Counted from the stretch's first letter, positions 7,841 to 17,585 are shown. The stretch: 64,000 nucleotides of DNA from Rhodopirellula baltica (GCA_002901265.1 PPHI01000017.1:62001-126000); one strand, 5' to 3'. Notes: a model not told the origin generated them from the letters alone. Made by a program: numbers and translations.

Positions 7841-9532
7841 ATGCCTGCGAGGAGACAGATCGCTGGCAGTCGGTTTTCCTCCCCGAGTTCTTCAGTGGTG
7901 ACGATCGTGCCGAACCTCAACACCTTCCGCCAGCTTGCGATCACATCGATTGCGGTCTTCGCGATTTTGCCAGCTTCGCTTGCCGACGCGCAAACACAAT
8001 CCAGCGATCGCGAGCAGCAAGCCCGTGCCAAGTGGACGCCAGTCCGTGGCGCTCAAACATCTGCTTCCAGCCGCCAGCCTTCGCCGAAAGGTGTTCAGCG
8101 CACGGCAACCACCAAGAAAAAAGTGCTCAAGCCGACCGATTCGGCGGCCCCACAAGGAATGGTGACACAAGCATCGCATCGCGTAACCAGCCATGCGATC
8201 CCAACACCGCCGCCCATGGGTGAAACGGTGATCTACGATGGCGAATACATCGAGCCTGGATATGTAGAACCCGGATACGTCGACATGTCTTGCGACGCGA
8301 TTGGCCCAAGTTGTGGTTGTGAAGGGGCCGGTTGCGACGCGATCGGCTGTGACGCACGGAGTAGCTGTGGGCCGAATTGCGGTTGCAGTTTGTGCGGCGA
8401 ACTGGCAGGCGGTCGCGCATGGCGTCCGGCGATCACGCTGAGTTTGCCACAGGATGGCTACATCTCATTCGAAGCGTTGAATTTTTGGACCGACGGAATG
8501 AACGTCCCCGCGCTCGTCACACAGTCGATGCCTGGTGCGATCAGCGGCCGGTCGGAAGCAGGTGTTCTGCCTGGTGCGACGGTACTTTATGGCGGCGGAG
8601 ACATCTTGGATGACTCACGCACCGGCGGCCGCTTGAAGTTCGGTTTCTGGTTCGATAGCTGCCACACGGTCGGCTTGGCTGCCGAATACCTGGAACTCGA
8701 ACGCGAAGACGAATCATTTTCGGCATCCAGCACCGGTGACCCGATCTTGGCCCGTCCGTTCTACAACGTGACGACCGGCATGAACGATTCGGAATTGATC
8801 GCGTTCAACGACGGACAAATCGCGTTGAACGGAACCGTATCCGTTCAGGCCTACACAGAAATGGTTGGCGGTGCGTTCAGCTTGCGATTCTTGAAGAGTT
8901 GCGACGAAGGTTGCCGCCCACCGATTTTGTTTGCCAACACCAATCGTTACTGCAGCCGCTCGGAATTCCGTTTGGGATACCGATTTATGGAACTCAACGA
9001 AGGCGTTTCGATTCACGAAGATCTGCTCAGCACCGGTACCAACCCCGGATCGTTTGACATCACTGACGCGTTCGATACCGAGAACCGTTTCAACGGTGTG
9101 GACTTGGGATGGAGCAACCGAATTGTCCGCGGGTACTGGAGCCTTGAAAGCTTGATCCGAATTGCAGTGGGCAACACCAATCAAATTGTTCGCATCAACG
9201 GTTCGACTTCGATCGATGACGGTGCGGCCCAATCGGGAGGCCTGCTGGCTCTGACCAACCAAGGTACCTTCGAGCAGGACGAGTTCTCGGTCCTGCCCGA
9301 ATTCAACCTGACCTTGGGTTACCAATTGACCGACCACCTCAAGGCAACGATTGGCTACACGGGGATCTACTGGTCGAATGTTGTTCGCCCTGGCGAGCAC
9401 ATCCCAACAGCGATCAACCCAGACTTCTTGCCGCCAGCACTGAGCAGCACGGATGCATACCCGATGTTCGCATTCAACACGACTGACTACTGGGCCAATG
9501 GCATCACTTATGGATTGGAATATCGGTGGTAA
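7841..9532 (+). CDS. BBP7-like outer-membrane beta-barrel protein
   Basis: The product is 563 residues from ATG 7841, or 544 from GTG 7898, which gives a cleaner signal peptide (LNTFRQLAITSIAVFAILPA, cleavage near LADAQ). Next is a Ser/Lys-rich linker and a striking Cys-rich segment at nt 8290-8405 with repeated CDAIG, CGCEG and CGPNCGCSLCGEL units. Beyond that are alternating beta strands with aromatic girdles (LKFGFWFDSCHTVGLAAEYL; ATIGYTGIYWSNVVRP), ending in an aromatic residue (YGLEYRW) as beta barrels do. This matches the BBP7 family I know from planctomycetes. A role as porin or cell-wall protein is inferred. Confidence 0.7.
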   Translation: MPARRQIAGSRFSSPSSSVVTIVPNLNTFRQLAITSIAVFAILPASLADAQTQSSDREQQARAKWTPVRGAQTSASSRQPSPKGVQRTATTKKKVLKPTDSAAPQGMVTQASHRVTSHAIPTPPPMGETVIYDGEYIEPGYVEPGYVDMSCDAIGPSCGCEGAGCDAIGCDARSSCGPNCGCSLCGELAGGRAWRPAITLSLPQDGYISFEALNFWTDGMNVPALVTQSMPGAISGRSEAGVLPGATVLYGGGDILDDSRTGGRLKFGFWFDSCHTVGLAAEYLELEREDESFSASSTGDPILARPFYNVTTGMNDSELIAFNDGQIALNGTVSVQAYTEMVGGAFSLRFLKSCDEGCRPPILFANTNRYCSRSEFRLGYRFMELNEGVSIHEDLLSTGTNPGSFDITDAFDTENRFNGVDLGWSNRIVRGYWSLESLIRIAVGNTNQIVRINGSTSIDDGAAQSGGLLALTNQGTFEQDEFSVLPEFNLTLGYQLTDHLKATIGYTGIYWSNVVRPGEHIPTAINPDFLPPALSSTDAYPMFAFNTTDYWANGITYGLEYRW

Positions 9533-9620
9533 TCGTTAAATCCTACCACCCGTTTAATTTTGGTTGACCCGGGGCCGATAGCACGATCAGAGACGATCTC
9601 CCCCCGCAAGATGACGGCTA

Positions 9621-9651
9621 CGCAAGTTCGAAAATGATTGACGAACTTGCG
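9621..9651. repeat. Perfect 10-bp inverted repeat upstream of the giant repeat protein
   Basis: CGCAAGTTCG at 9621-9630 pairs exactly with CGAACTTGCG at 9642-9651 around an 11-base A/T-rich loop. No T run follows, so it is a poor terminator. It lies 60 bp before the ATG at 9711 and could be an operator or a 5' leader hairpin. Confidence 0.45.
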
Positions 9652-9710
9652 CACTGGTCTCGCTTCCCCAATACGTGCGACCGAGCGGTCGAGTCACCCA
9701 AAACGAAGGA

Positions 9711-12700
9711 ATGTTCCCCATGGTCTGGCAACGAATGATTCAGCGACTGACCGGTCGCAATCGTCGTGCAACGGTAGAACGATCACGTCGTCGAGCACTG
9801 AAGCTCGAGACATTGACGAAGCGTCAGTTGTTGGCGAGTGACATTGGGGCCGTTTCAGGAATTGCCTATGCAGACCTGACCGGCGACGGCTTGACGGGTG
9901 ACGATACACGACTCGAAGGCATCACAGTCGAGTTGTACAACGACACCAACGCGAACAACGTGTACGACTCCGGCGTGGACACGCTAGCCGCGACGACTAC
10001 AACTGCGACCTCGGCGGATCCAGAGCCCGGCTTGTATCGCTTCGACAACTTAAGTGTCGGAACATACTTTGTCTTGCAAGGCTCGGCAGGCGCCGGAGTC
10101 ACGACGCCTGCGGCCGCGCTGGTTGATGTCACCGCTGACGATGCGGATGGCGAAACCATCGTCACGATCGATGACTTCACGACCGGCGGTCAGTTGATCA
10201 CAGCCAGCGGAAACACGACGCAGACTAATACCCAAGCGGCGGCAAACGCCTTGGGTGGATCTCGCGACGTCGAACTGGTCCACACCAATGCCAGCGGCAA
10301 CACCACGTTCCAAGTCGACAACGGAACTGAATTGCTAAGCCTCAGCACCGGTGGTGGTGCTCTGTCACAAGCAACGGTTGAGTACGACGGAAATGACGGT
10401 GCGTACGGATTGTCGTTTGTACCTGGTTTGTCGCCGGCAGCACAACTCGCCGGTGGTGCGGCGGGAACTACGCCGGCCATCAACACCGGTATCGAGATTC
10501 AGGCACGCGCCGAAAACCAAGACGAAACGATGACCGTCATCGTCTTCACCTCGGCAACCGAAGCGTCGCAGATCGACATCACCATTCCGCAGAACCCTGC
10601 CTTACAAACGATCTTCGTCGACTTCACAAACGTTGGCTGGGCGACCTCTGGGTTCGCGGGCGTGACCAACCCCGCTGACTTTAACAACGTCGCCGCGATC
10701 CGAGCCACCGCAACGGTGACCCTGGCCGACAATGATATTTTCTTTTCGGTCGTCGAATCACGCGGCCCCTCGCCGATAGAAGTCAACCTATCCAACACCC
10801 AATTGCTGCAACTTGGCGGCACGGTGTTTGAAGATTTAGGGGGTGGGACCGATTCCAATAACGGCACATTGGACGGCACCGAAAGCGGCATGCAAAACGT
10901 GACGGTCGAACTGTATGCCGAACCGGGCGGCGGCGGGGCGATCGATCCATCGACGCAAACGGCCGTCGCGACGACGACCACGGACGTCAATGGCGATTAC
11001 GTCTTTACTGACTTGGACGCCGGCAACTACATGGTTGTCATTCCCGATGCTCAATTCGGCAGCGGTCAGCCGTTCTTCGGATACGCGACCAGCACCGGCA
11101 ACGATCCATCACCAGACCCTGATGACGACATCGACAATGACGACAACGGTGCGATTTCGGCGGGCGTCGGAATCGTCAGCCAAGAAATCACACTCGTCGC
11201 CGGCAGCGAACCGAACAACGACGGCGACACCGATGTCAACACAAACTTCACGCTCGATTTCGGTCTGACGCCAACAATCGACCTGGAGATCACGAAGACA
11301 CTCGACGAACCCGCCTCGACGCTGAACGCAGGCGGACAAGCGTTCTTTGACATCGACTTCGGTAACAACGGTCCGCTCGACGCCAACAACGTTGTCATCA
11401 CCGATTCGATCCCAGTCGGTATGACGATCAATCAGGGAGCGTCCAATTTTGGCGGCTTCACTCCAACGATTGTCGGTCAGGACATCACGATCCCGGTCGG
11501 CACGCTTGCTGCATCCGCTACCGGCTCCATTCGCATCGCTGTCGACATTGATGCTGGCCAGACAGCACCGTTGACGAATACCGCAACCATTGCGGGCGAC
11601 GAAGTCGAAACCGACGACACGAACAATTCCGATAGCGCCTTGGCCACGTTGGCACAAGCCGATTTGGTCATTACCAAGTCCGACAACACGACCGGTTCGG
11701 TAACTGCTGGGGAGCAGTTCACCTACACCATCACCGTGACGAACGATGGTCCCGATACGGCGACCGGAATTGTGGTAACCGATAACTTGCCGGCGGACCT
11801 GTCCTTCGTCAGCGGCTCGTTTACCAGTGGCTCTGGAACGGTGACCGAGTCACCCGCATCGAGCGGCCAATTGACGATCAACGTCGATGACCTTGCCGAT
11901 GCCGCTTCGGCGACGATCGATCTCATTGTCATGGTTGCGGCTGATGCGGGAACTTCGTTGACCAACACCGCGACCGTTGCCGGTTCGCCGGACATCGATC
12001 CGGACACGAGCAACAACACTGCGACCGAAACGACCCCGGTCGCTCGCAATGTCGACGTCGGCGTGACCAAAACCACTACCGACACGGCCGTGGCAGGTGA
12101 CAGCATCACGTACACGTTTACCGTCACCAACAGCGGTCCTAGTGATGCACGTGACGTCGAAGTCACCGACACATTGGCTGCCGCGTTGACGTTCGATTCG
12201 TTTGACGCTGGCACCTCCGGAGTGACCGTTTCACAAAACGGGCAAGACCTGACCTTCGACGTCGGCACGCTCACGAGCGGTCAAACCGAAACGTTTACCG
12301 TAACGGTTGACATTGCCTCGTCTGCGACCGGCACGCTGAACAATCAAGCTGACATCACGACGTCGGACACGGATACCAATGCCGCCAATGACAGTGACGA
12401 CATCGACTTGACGATCAACCGGACCACGGACCTGATTTTGACCAAGACCGTGGACCTGTCGACGGCAACCCCTGGCGACGACACGTTGACGTACACGTTT
12501 ACGATCTCGCACGACACCGACAGCATCAGCGATTCGGCACAAGTAACCTTTACGGATCTTTTGCCAGCGGGCTTGACGCTCGGCCAGATCTCGGCACCTG
12601 GCGCAGCGTCGCAAGGATTCGACAGCACCAGCCGAACGGTGACCGTCGTGTTCGACACGATCGCCATCGGTGCGACCGAGACCTTCACGATGACGGCAAC

Positions 12701-13946
12701 CGTCGATGAAGACGCAACCGGAACGATCGACAACGATGCGTCAATCAGCGTCGCTGGCGGCGATATCGACACCACCAACGACAGCGATGACGCACAAACC
12801 ACGCTGTCGCCTGAGTTTGATGTGACGATCGACAAGACGGCGGACGACACAACACCGGCATCAGGCACGAACGTGACCTACACGATCGATCTGACGAACG
12901 CTGGCCCCAGCACGGCGACCGGCGTGATCCTGACCGATGCGATCCCCACGGGCATGACCTTTGTCAGCGGCACGCTGGATGGCCAATCCGCGACCTCCAA
13001 TGGGACCACGGTGACGTTCCCAGCGGTCACACTGGCCGACGCCGAAACCAAATCCGCGACGCTGGTGTTTACCGTCGGTGCCACCGAGAACGGGACCATC
13101 ACCAATACGGCATCGGTAACGGCGGACGCGGGCGAAACGAACACCAATAACAACAGCGATTCGGTCGATGTGACCGCGACGCCACAAACCGATTTGACGG
13201 TTGATAAAACGGTCGATCAATCGACGGCCCAAGCGGGGGACACGCTGGTCTACACCATCACGGTGACCAACGACGGCGTCTCGACGGCCGAAGACGTGAC
13301 CGCGGTCGATACGTTGCCCAGCGGCTTGACGTTCGTCAGTGCCAACACACCTGGCAACGAAACAGTGACGACCAACGGCCAAACCGTCACTGTCGATGTT
13401 GGCGATTTGGCGGCCAGTGGAACGTTCACGTTCACGATCAATGCGACCGTTGACGCGACCGCGCCAAGCACCGTGACGAATAGCGTCTCCGTAGAAACAG
13501 TGACGGGCGAATCCGACTTGACCAACAACTCGGATACCGCCGCAACCACCGTCGAAGGATTTCAAAGCTCGATCAGCGGCTCGGTTTATGTCGACGCAAA
13601 CGACAACGGAGTTCGAGATTCGGGTGAAGTCGGCATCGCGGGAGTTACGATAACACTGACTGGGACGAATATCTTCAATGAACCGGTCACGCGAGTTGTA
13701 ACGACCGACGACAATGGGGACTACCTATTCACCCAACTGGCGGCTGGGACGTACGACGTCAGCGAAACCCAGCCCGAAGACTATATCGATGGTCAAGACA
13801 CGCTTGGCACCGGTGCGACAGCAACCGTTGATCCCGATGCCTTTAGCGACCTGACTTTCGATGACAGCCCTGGTGCCGCAGTCGACTTTAACTTCGGCGA
13901 ATCAGCGGCTGTCCTGTCAAAACGACGTTTCCTCGCATCGTCCTGA
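9711..13946 (+). CDS. Giant surface/extracellular protein with SdrD-B-like and six DUF11 repeats
   Basis: ATG 9711 is preceded by AACGAAGGA. The frame opens at 9675, but the 12 extra residues are not needed. The 1411-residue protein starts with a basic segment ending KLETLTKRQLLASD, the N-terminal motif of many large planctomycete proteins. SdrD B-like modules follow, one near residues 40-100 (GITVELYNDTNANNVYDSGV) and one near 370-450. Six DUF11 repeats come next, each opening like DLVITKSDNTTGSVTAGEQF. A final SdrD B-like module (SGSVYVDANDNGVRDSGE) precedes the tail LSKRRFLASS. It has few or no Cys and is Thr/Asp-rich, typical of stalk-like adhesive or S-layer-type proteins. There is no dockerin and no LPxTG. 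Confidence 0.8.
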   Translation: MFPMVWQRMIQRLTGRNRRATVERSRRRALKLETLTKRQLLASDIGAVSGIAYADLTGDGLTGDDTRLEGITVELYNDTNANNVYDSGVDTLAATTTTATSADPEPGLYRFDNLSVGTYFVLQGSAGAGVTTPAAALVDVTADDADGETIVTIDDFTTGGQLITASGNTTQTNTQAAANALGGSRDVELVHTNASGNTTFQVDNGTELLSLSTGGGALSQATVEYDGNDGAYGLSFVPGLSPAAQLAGGAAGTTPAINTGIEIQARAENQDETMTVIVFTSATEASQIDITIPQNPALQTIFVDFTNVGWATSGFAGVTNPADFNNVAAIRATATVTLADNDIFFSVVESRGPSPIEVNLSNTQLLQLGGTVFEDLGGGTDSNNGTLDGTESGMQNVTVELYAEPGGGGAIDPSTQTAVATTTTDVNGDYVFTDLDAGNYMVVIPDAQFGSGQPFFGYATSTGNDPSPDPDDDIDNDDNGAISAGVGIVSQEITLVAGSEPNNDGDTDVNTNFTLDFGLTPTIDLEITKTLDEPASTLNAGGQAFFDIDFGNNGPLDANNVVITDSIPVGMTINQGASNFGGFTPTIVGQDITIPVGTLAASATGSIRIAVDIDAGQTAPLTNTATIAGDEVETDDTNNSDSALATLAQADLVITKSDNTTGSVTAGEQFTYTITVTNDGPDTATGIVVTDNLPADLSFVSGSFTSGSGTVTESPASSGQLTINVDDLADAASATIDLIVMVAADAGTSLTNTATVAGSPDIDPDTSNNTATETTPVARNVDVGVTKTTTDTAVAGDSITYTFTVTNSGPSDARDVEVTDTLAAALTFDSFDAGTSGVTVSQNGQDLTFDVGTLTSGQTETFTVTVDIASSATGTLNNQADITTSDTDTNAANDSDDIDLTINRTTDLILTKTVDLSTATPGDDTLTYTFTISHDTDSISDSAQVTFTDLLPAGLTLGQISAPGAASQGFDSTSRTVTVVFDTIAIGATETFTMTATVDEDATGTIDNDASISVAGGDIDTTNDSDDAQTTLSPEFDVTIDKTADDTTPASGTNVTYTIDLTNAGPSTATGVILTDAIPTGMTFVSGTLDGQSATSNGTTVTFPAVTLADAETKSATLVFTVGATENGTITNTASVTADAGETNTNNNSDSVDVTATPQTDLTVDKTVDQSTAQAGDTLVYTITVTNDGVSTAEDVTAVDTLPSGLTFVSANTPGNETVTTNGQTVTVDVGDLAASGTFTFTINATVDATAPSTVTNSVSVETVTGESDLTNNSDTAATTVEGFQSSISGSVYVDANDNGVRDSGEVGIAGVTITLTGTNIFNEPVTRVVTTDDNGDYLFTQLAAGTYDVSETQPEDYIDGQDTLGTGATATVDPDAFSDLTFDDSPGAAVDFNFGESAAVLSKRRFLASS

Positions 13947-14050
13947 TTCTGCACTCATGTTTTGTTCATAACATCGTGAATGACTGCTGCCGACGGGAGC
14001 CGGTGGTGATTGCGGCAGCACGCGAATCAGATGTGACGAGGGGATTTAAG

Positions 14051-14095
14051 GTAACGCACGGCCTTTCGGGGGGAAGGCCGTGCGTTTACTTTTTG
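14051..14095 (+). terminator. Strong terminator between convergent genes
   Basis: The arms AACGCACGGCCTT (14053-14065) and AAGGCCGTGCGTT (14074-14086) pair perfectly over 13 bp around an 8-base G-rich loop, followed by TACTTTTT. It ends the giant repeat gene. It also lies 3' of the convergent gene at 14110 and may serve both. Confidence 0.85.
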
Positions 14096-14109
14096 CATCG
14101 AGCGCAGCT

Positions 14110-15057
14110 CTAGGATGTCGTCGATGCCGCGGCAGCTTGCTGGGCCTGCATGAAGCACAACGTTTGGTACAGCATCTCCGTCTTGGGCATCGCGACGCCG
14201 ACCGCTTTGGCCGCGGCGAGCGGGTTTGCCAAGATCGCTTGCAATTCCATCTCGCGACCAGCCAGATAATCCAGACGCATGCTGCTGTCATAGGGCACCA
14301 TCTCTCGAGTGTGATCGATCGTCTTTTCGATCCATGACGAGTCGATCGCCGCCCCGCAGGCGTTCCCGGCTTGATGGACTTCGGTGATAATATCGCGGAT
14401 CAGATCGACGCTGCTGGCGTTGCCGATCAATTTGTCCGTCGACGCGTCGAGCGCAACCGATAGTCCATTGAATGGGATATTCCACATCAGCTTTCGCCAG
14501 CGGACCATGTTGAGGTCTTCGGACGTTTGCGCTTCAATGCCGGACGACTGCATCTCTTCGCAAATCTGCTGGGCGATCCGAAGTGTTGTGTCGCTGTTGA
14601 CGTAGGGTCCGAAAACGATCCGTCCGTAATCGATGTGCCGAATATGTCCGGGCCCAACTTTGTTGCTGCACAAGAAACAGCAGCCGCCCAGCACGCGGTG
14701 CTCACCAACCAACGATGCCACTTCAGCCTCGACGCCCAATCCGTTCTGCAGGACGAGCACGACACCGGAATCGCCTGTCGGTGTCGGCAACAGCTCAGAA
14801 AGCAAATCGTTTTTGACCGATTTCAGGGTCAGCAGTGTGACGTCGCAAGGTGGCAATTCGCTTGCTTTGCAATAGACGTTCGCACTCGGCAGTTGGAAGT
14901 CGCCCCAACGACTTTCGATTGTCCAGCCTTGATCGCGAACATGTTGATAATCGCTATGACATAGAAAGTGGACGTCGTGACCCTGCCGGGCAAGCATTGC
15001 CCCATACAAGCCGCCGACGGCCCCGCTTCCGATCACGGCGTAACTCAGCTTTGACAT
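14110..15057 (-). CDS. panE: 2-dehydropantoate 2-reductase family protein (ketopantoate reductase)
   Basis: The 315-residue protein matches the ApbA/PanE family, which reduces ketopantoate to pantoate with NADPH for coenzyme A synthesis. The N-terminal Rossmann motif is YAVIGSGAVGGLYGAMLARQ. The conserved helix VRWRKLMWNIPFNGLSV carries the Lys and Asn residues typical of the active site. The C-terminal all-helical domain contains DSSMRLDYLAGREMEL, the substrate-domain signature. Length is normal. The genome could hold several family members with other keto-acid substrates, so the exact substrate is inferred. Confidence 0.8.
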   Translation of the reverse strand: MSKLSYAVIGSGAVGGLYGAMLARQGHDVHFLCHSDYQHVRDQGWTIESRWGDFQLPSANVYCKASELPPCDVTLLTLKSVKNDLLSELLPTPTGDSGVVLVLQNGLGVEAEVASLVGEHRVLGGCCFLCSNKVGPGHIRHIDYGRIVFGPYVNSDTTLRIAQQICEEMQSSGIEAQTSEDLNMVRWRKLMWNIPFNGLSVALDASTDKLIGNASSVDLIRDIITEVHQAGNACGAAIDSSWIEKTIDHTREMVPYDSSMRLDYLAGREMELQAILANPLAAAKAVGVAMPKTEMLYQTLCFMQAQQAAAASTTS

Positions 15058-15157
15058 CTTGTCCTCCAGAAATGATTGGCTGTGTCAGTCAGGAGTGTAA
15101 CGCAGCGCCAAGTCACGCAAACGGGACCTGGACGTCCGGACGCGATAGCGGCGGAGA

Positions 15158-15823
15158 CTAGACCTGTGTCGGGTCCGCTTGTGTCTGCCCGAGTGACTCG
15201 CTTTCCTGTTTGGCTTGCAATTCGCGGAGAGCTTCTTTGTCTCGTTCAAAGTCATCGCCAACGACTTGGTCTTCGTCCAAGTTGGCTTCGGCGAACTTCA
15301 TCAATTCGCCCATTGGGGCACGGTCATACTTAAAGTCATCCATGATGAACTTGTGGTTTTTTCCGTCGACCTCGTAGTAGATCTTCGCGATGCCTTTGTC
15401 CGGCCATTTCTTTTTGTCGATCTTGGTGATCGCGTCGATGGGAACCTCTTTGCCTTTGCTGTTCCGGATCAGCGTCTCGTCGCCTTCGACCCAGGTTCCT
15501 TGACCGGACATGAATTTCAGCAGGGCAGGGATCGCGAACAGGCCGCACAGGACCGCCATCATGAATTGCGTTCCGATCTTGTTCCGCATCTCGTCGGGCG
15601 AGTTTGCTGGGGTTCGCGTCGGCCATCCCTTTTCGGTCGCCAACGTTACCCAAGCCTCTTGCCGCCCGTCTTCAGGAAGCTGCTCGTAGGCTTCTGCCAT
15701 GGTCAGCTTTTTTGGATAGGCAACTAACCCGTCATAAAGGCAATACGCACCGAATGCGAGACACCCCAGAAAGACAAACAGGAACTTGCGGAAGTAAGGC
15801 TGGTGAACGTCGGCGCGAATCAT
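15158..15823 (-). CDS. Two-helix membrane protein of unknown function
   Basis: The ATG at 15823 gives 221 residues. An in-frame ATG at 15883 would add 20 polar residues. Membrane segments are FLFVFLGCLAFGAYCLYDGL (about 13-32) and FMMAVLCGLFAIPALLKFM (about 86-104). The C-terminal cytoplasmic or periplasmic part has a PH-like small beta domain (EGDETLIRNSKGKEVPIDAI) and ends in a charged, Gln/Glu-rich helix. Downstream of the epimerase gene on the same strand with 120 bp between them, it may share a transcript. No function is recognised. Confidence 0.6.
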   Translation of the reverse strand: MIRADVHQPYFRKFLFVFLGCLAFGAYCLYDGLVAYPKKLTMAEAYEQLPEDGRQEAWVTLATEKGWPTRTPANSPDEMRNKIGTQFMMAVLCGLFAIPALLKFMSGQGTWVEGDETLIRNSKGKEVPIDAITKIDKKKWPDKGIAKIYYEVDGKNHKFIMDDFKYDRAPMGELMKFAEANLDEDQVVGDDFERDKEALRELQAKQESESLGQTQADPTQV

Positions 15824-15943
15824 TGCCTGGTTTCTGGGTTCGACGAAAAAGGTGGTGCGAGCGTGTTGCTTGAGAACACGCATTATGATTGCGAATCGGT
15901 TTGGGAGTACCCGCGTTTTTCGAGAACCCTCAATCCCAACGAC

Positions 15944-16942
15944 TCACGATTTCACGCTGCAGATCGACTGGTAGTAATCAACGCTTTGGCGGAGCCCTTC
16001 GTCAATGCTGACCGATGGCTCGAACAACAATCGTGTGCGTGCTTCGGTGATGTCGGCGAGCGAATCTTTGACATCGCCGACGCGCGGGGGCTCGTGGATC
16101 GGTTCGATGTCTTGCCCCAAGATCTCGCGAAGTGATGTCAACAGGTCCAACAACGTCGTGCGACGTCCGCAGGCGATGTTAAAGATGCCACCGGAAATAT
16201 CGGGGACCGTCGCGGCGAGCATGTTCGCTCGGGCCACGTCACCGACATAGACGAAATCGCGTGACTGCTCGCCATCGCCGTAAATGATTGGGCGTTCGCC
16301 GGTCAGGATCATCGAGACGAATCGAGGAATCACCGCACTGTATTCGCTGTTGGGATCTTGGCGGGGGCCATAAACGTTGAAGTACCGCAGTGTCACCGTT
16401 TCGACGTCGGACGTCCGCGCGAACGATTGCATGTAGGCTTCGGCGGATAGCTTGGCGGCGGCATAGGGCGAAAGCGGCGCCGGCGGGTCCGTCTCGCGCT
16501 TACTGACCCACGGGGAATTCCCGTAGATAGCGCTTGTGCTGGCGATCACCATCCGACGGACACCGTGCGTCTGTGCCGAGGCGAGCAGATTGATCGTGCT
16601 GGTCGCACACCAGGCATGGCAAAGCTGTGGTTCCCGCATGCTTCGCGGGACACTTGCCATCGCGGCGAGGTGAAAGACGTAGTCGCAGCCCCGGGTGGCC
16701 TTGTCAACCGTTTCCGCACAGGCCGCGTCGCCTTCGATCAATTCGACGTCAGCCTCGGCGGGGCGGTGTTCGAGATTGCTGCGAAAGCCCGTGCTGAAGT
16801 TATCCAAGATGCGAACCGAGGCGCCTTGTGCGAGCAGAGCATCGACCACATGCGAGGCGATAAATCCGCCACCGCCGGTCACGAGGCAAGTTGTCCCATC
16901 CAGGGATGCGGCAGTTTTCGGAAGATTAAACGAAACGTTCAT
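15944..16942 (-). CDS. NAD-dependent sugar-nucleotide epimerase/dehydratase (extended SDR)
   Basis: The 332-residue protein is an extended short-chain dehydrogenase close to UDP-sugar 4-epimerases. Visible features are the NAD motif CLVTGGGGFIASHVVDALLA, the Asp of ILDNFSTG that binds the ribose, the active-site Ser/Thr in VIASTSAIYGNSP, the catalytic pair YAAAKLSAE (YxxxK), and YFNVYGPRQDPNSEYSAVIP and RDFVYVGDVA in the substrate region. It would convert a UDP- or GDP-linked sugar for polysaccharide synthesis. It is divergent from the chain-length/tyrosine-kinase gene at 17586, which supports a role in the same exopolysaccharide locus. Confidence 0.8.
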   Translation of the reverse strand: MNVSFNLPKTAASLDGTTCLVTGGGGFIASHVVDALLAQGASVRILDNFSTGFRSNLEHRPAEADVELIEGDAACAETVDKATRGCDYVFHLAAMASVPRSMREPQLCHAWCATSTINLLASAQTHGVRRMVIASTSAIYGNSPWVSKRETDPPAPLSPYAAAKLSAEAYMQSFARTSDVETVTLRYFNVYGPRQDPNSEYSAVIPRFVSMILTGERPIIYGDGEQSRDFVYVGDVARANMLAATVPDISGGIFNIACGRRTTLLDLLTSLREILGQDIEPIHEPPRVGDVKDSLADITEARTRLLFEPSVSIDEGLRQSVDYYQSICSVKS

Positions 16943-17585
16943 ACTTCAGTCGGGCGGTTGTTTGGCGAGGGAGGAGTAAGCCAAAAAGATTGTTTCCGGC
17001 GGAGTACCGGGCTGCAATACTTCGCGGAATTAACTTGCGATTTCCCCGCACATTGCGGGCTCACGAGCGATTTAACGATTCTATAGAAAAGGCGACTCAA
17101 CACCTGCATCAACGGTTGTACCGAGGGACACCCGAGGATGTGTCGGTCAGTTCGGATGTGACGCCGGAGGGCTAGTTTTGCGACTCGTGAAACTCAAAAC
17201 CGCTATGGCCCTAATAAATTGAGGGTTAAACTACAACTGCACGGTTTCCCCGATGTGGGCGTCGTTGGCTCTCACCAGCCGCGCCTAACTGACCGGCGGG
17301 AAAGCGAGTCCCAAAATGACTGCCCCAATTTTCCAATTGAGCTGAACAAGTCGACCGAGTGTGCGTCTAAGGTGACGGATTGCCCTAAGGCACGATGAAT
17401 CACTGGATGAATGCTTGTGTGCTGGTCTTCTCGAGACCAGACTGCCGACCCCCGGCTGGTACTCTCACCAGTCGGTCACCCGTAAGCTCTGCCGAACCAG
17501 ACAACTTCCCCACATGATTGCAGAACCTTCGAAACCAGGAACGAGTTTTCGCAACCGTCAGGTTTCCAATCGCCAAAACGTCGTC
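16943..17585. other. Long divergent intergenic region with hairpins
   Basis: This 643-bp region separates the epimerase and the BY-kinase gene and should contain both promoters. A short hairpin CCCGCA/TGCGGG lies at 17045-17059. Two hairpins sharing the arms CTGGT/ACCAG lie at 17422-17440 and 17456-17472, close to the kinase start. An open frame linked to the kinase extends back to 17415, but its composition changes before 17586. No gene is supported here. Confidence 0.4.

Noticed and set aside
7510-8031. Minus-strand frame between the lipoprotein and BBP7-like genes
   Set aside because: It overlaps the start of the BBP7-like gene and part of the lipoprotein frame. Signal peptide and barrel motifs on the plus strand are stronger.
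12861-13565. Minus-strand open frames across the DUF11 repeats
   Set aside because: Open antisense frames arise from the repeated codon pattern. Composition is Arg/Gly/His-rich and no domain is seen.
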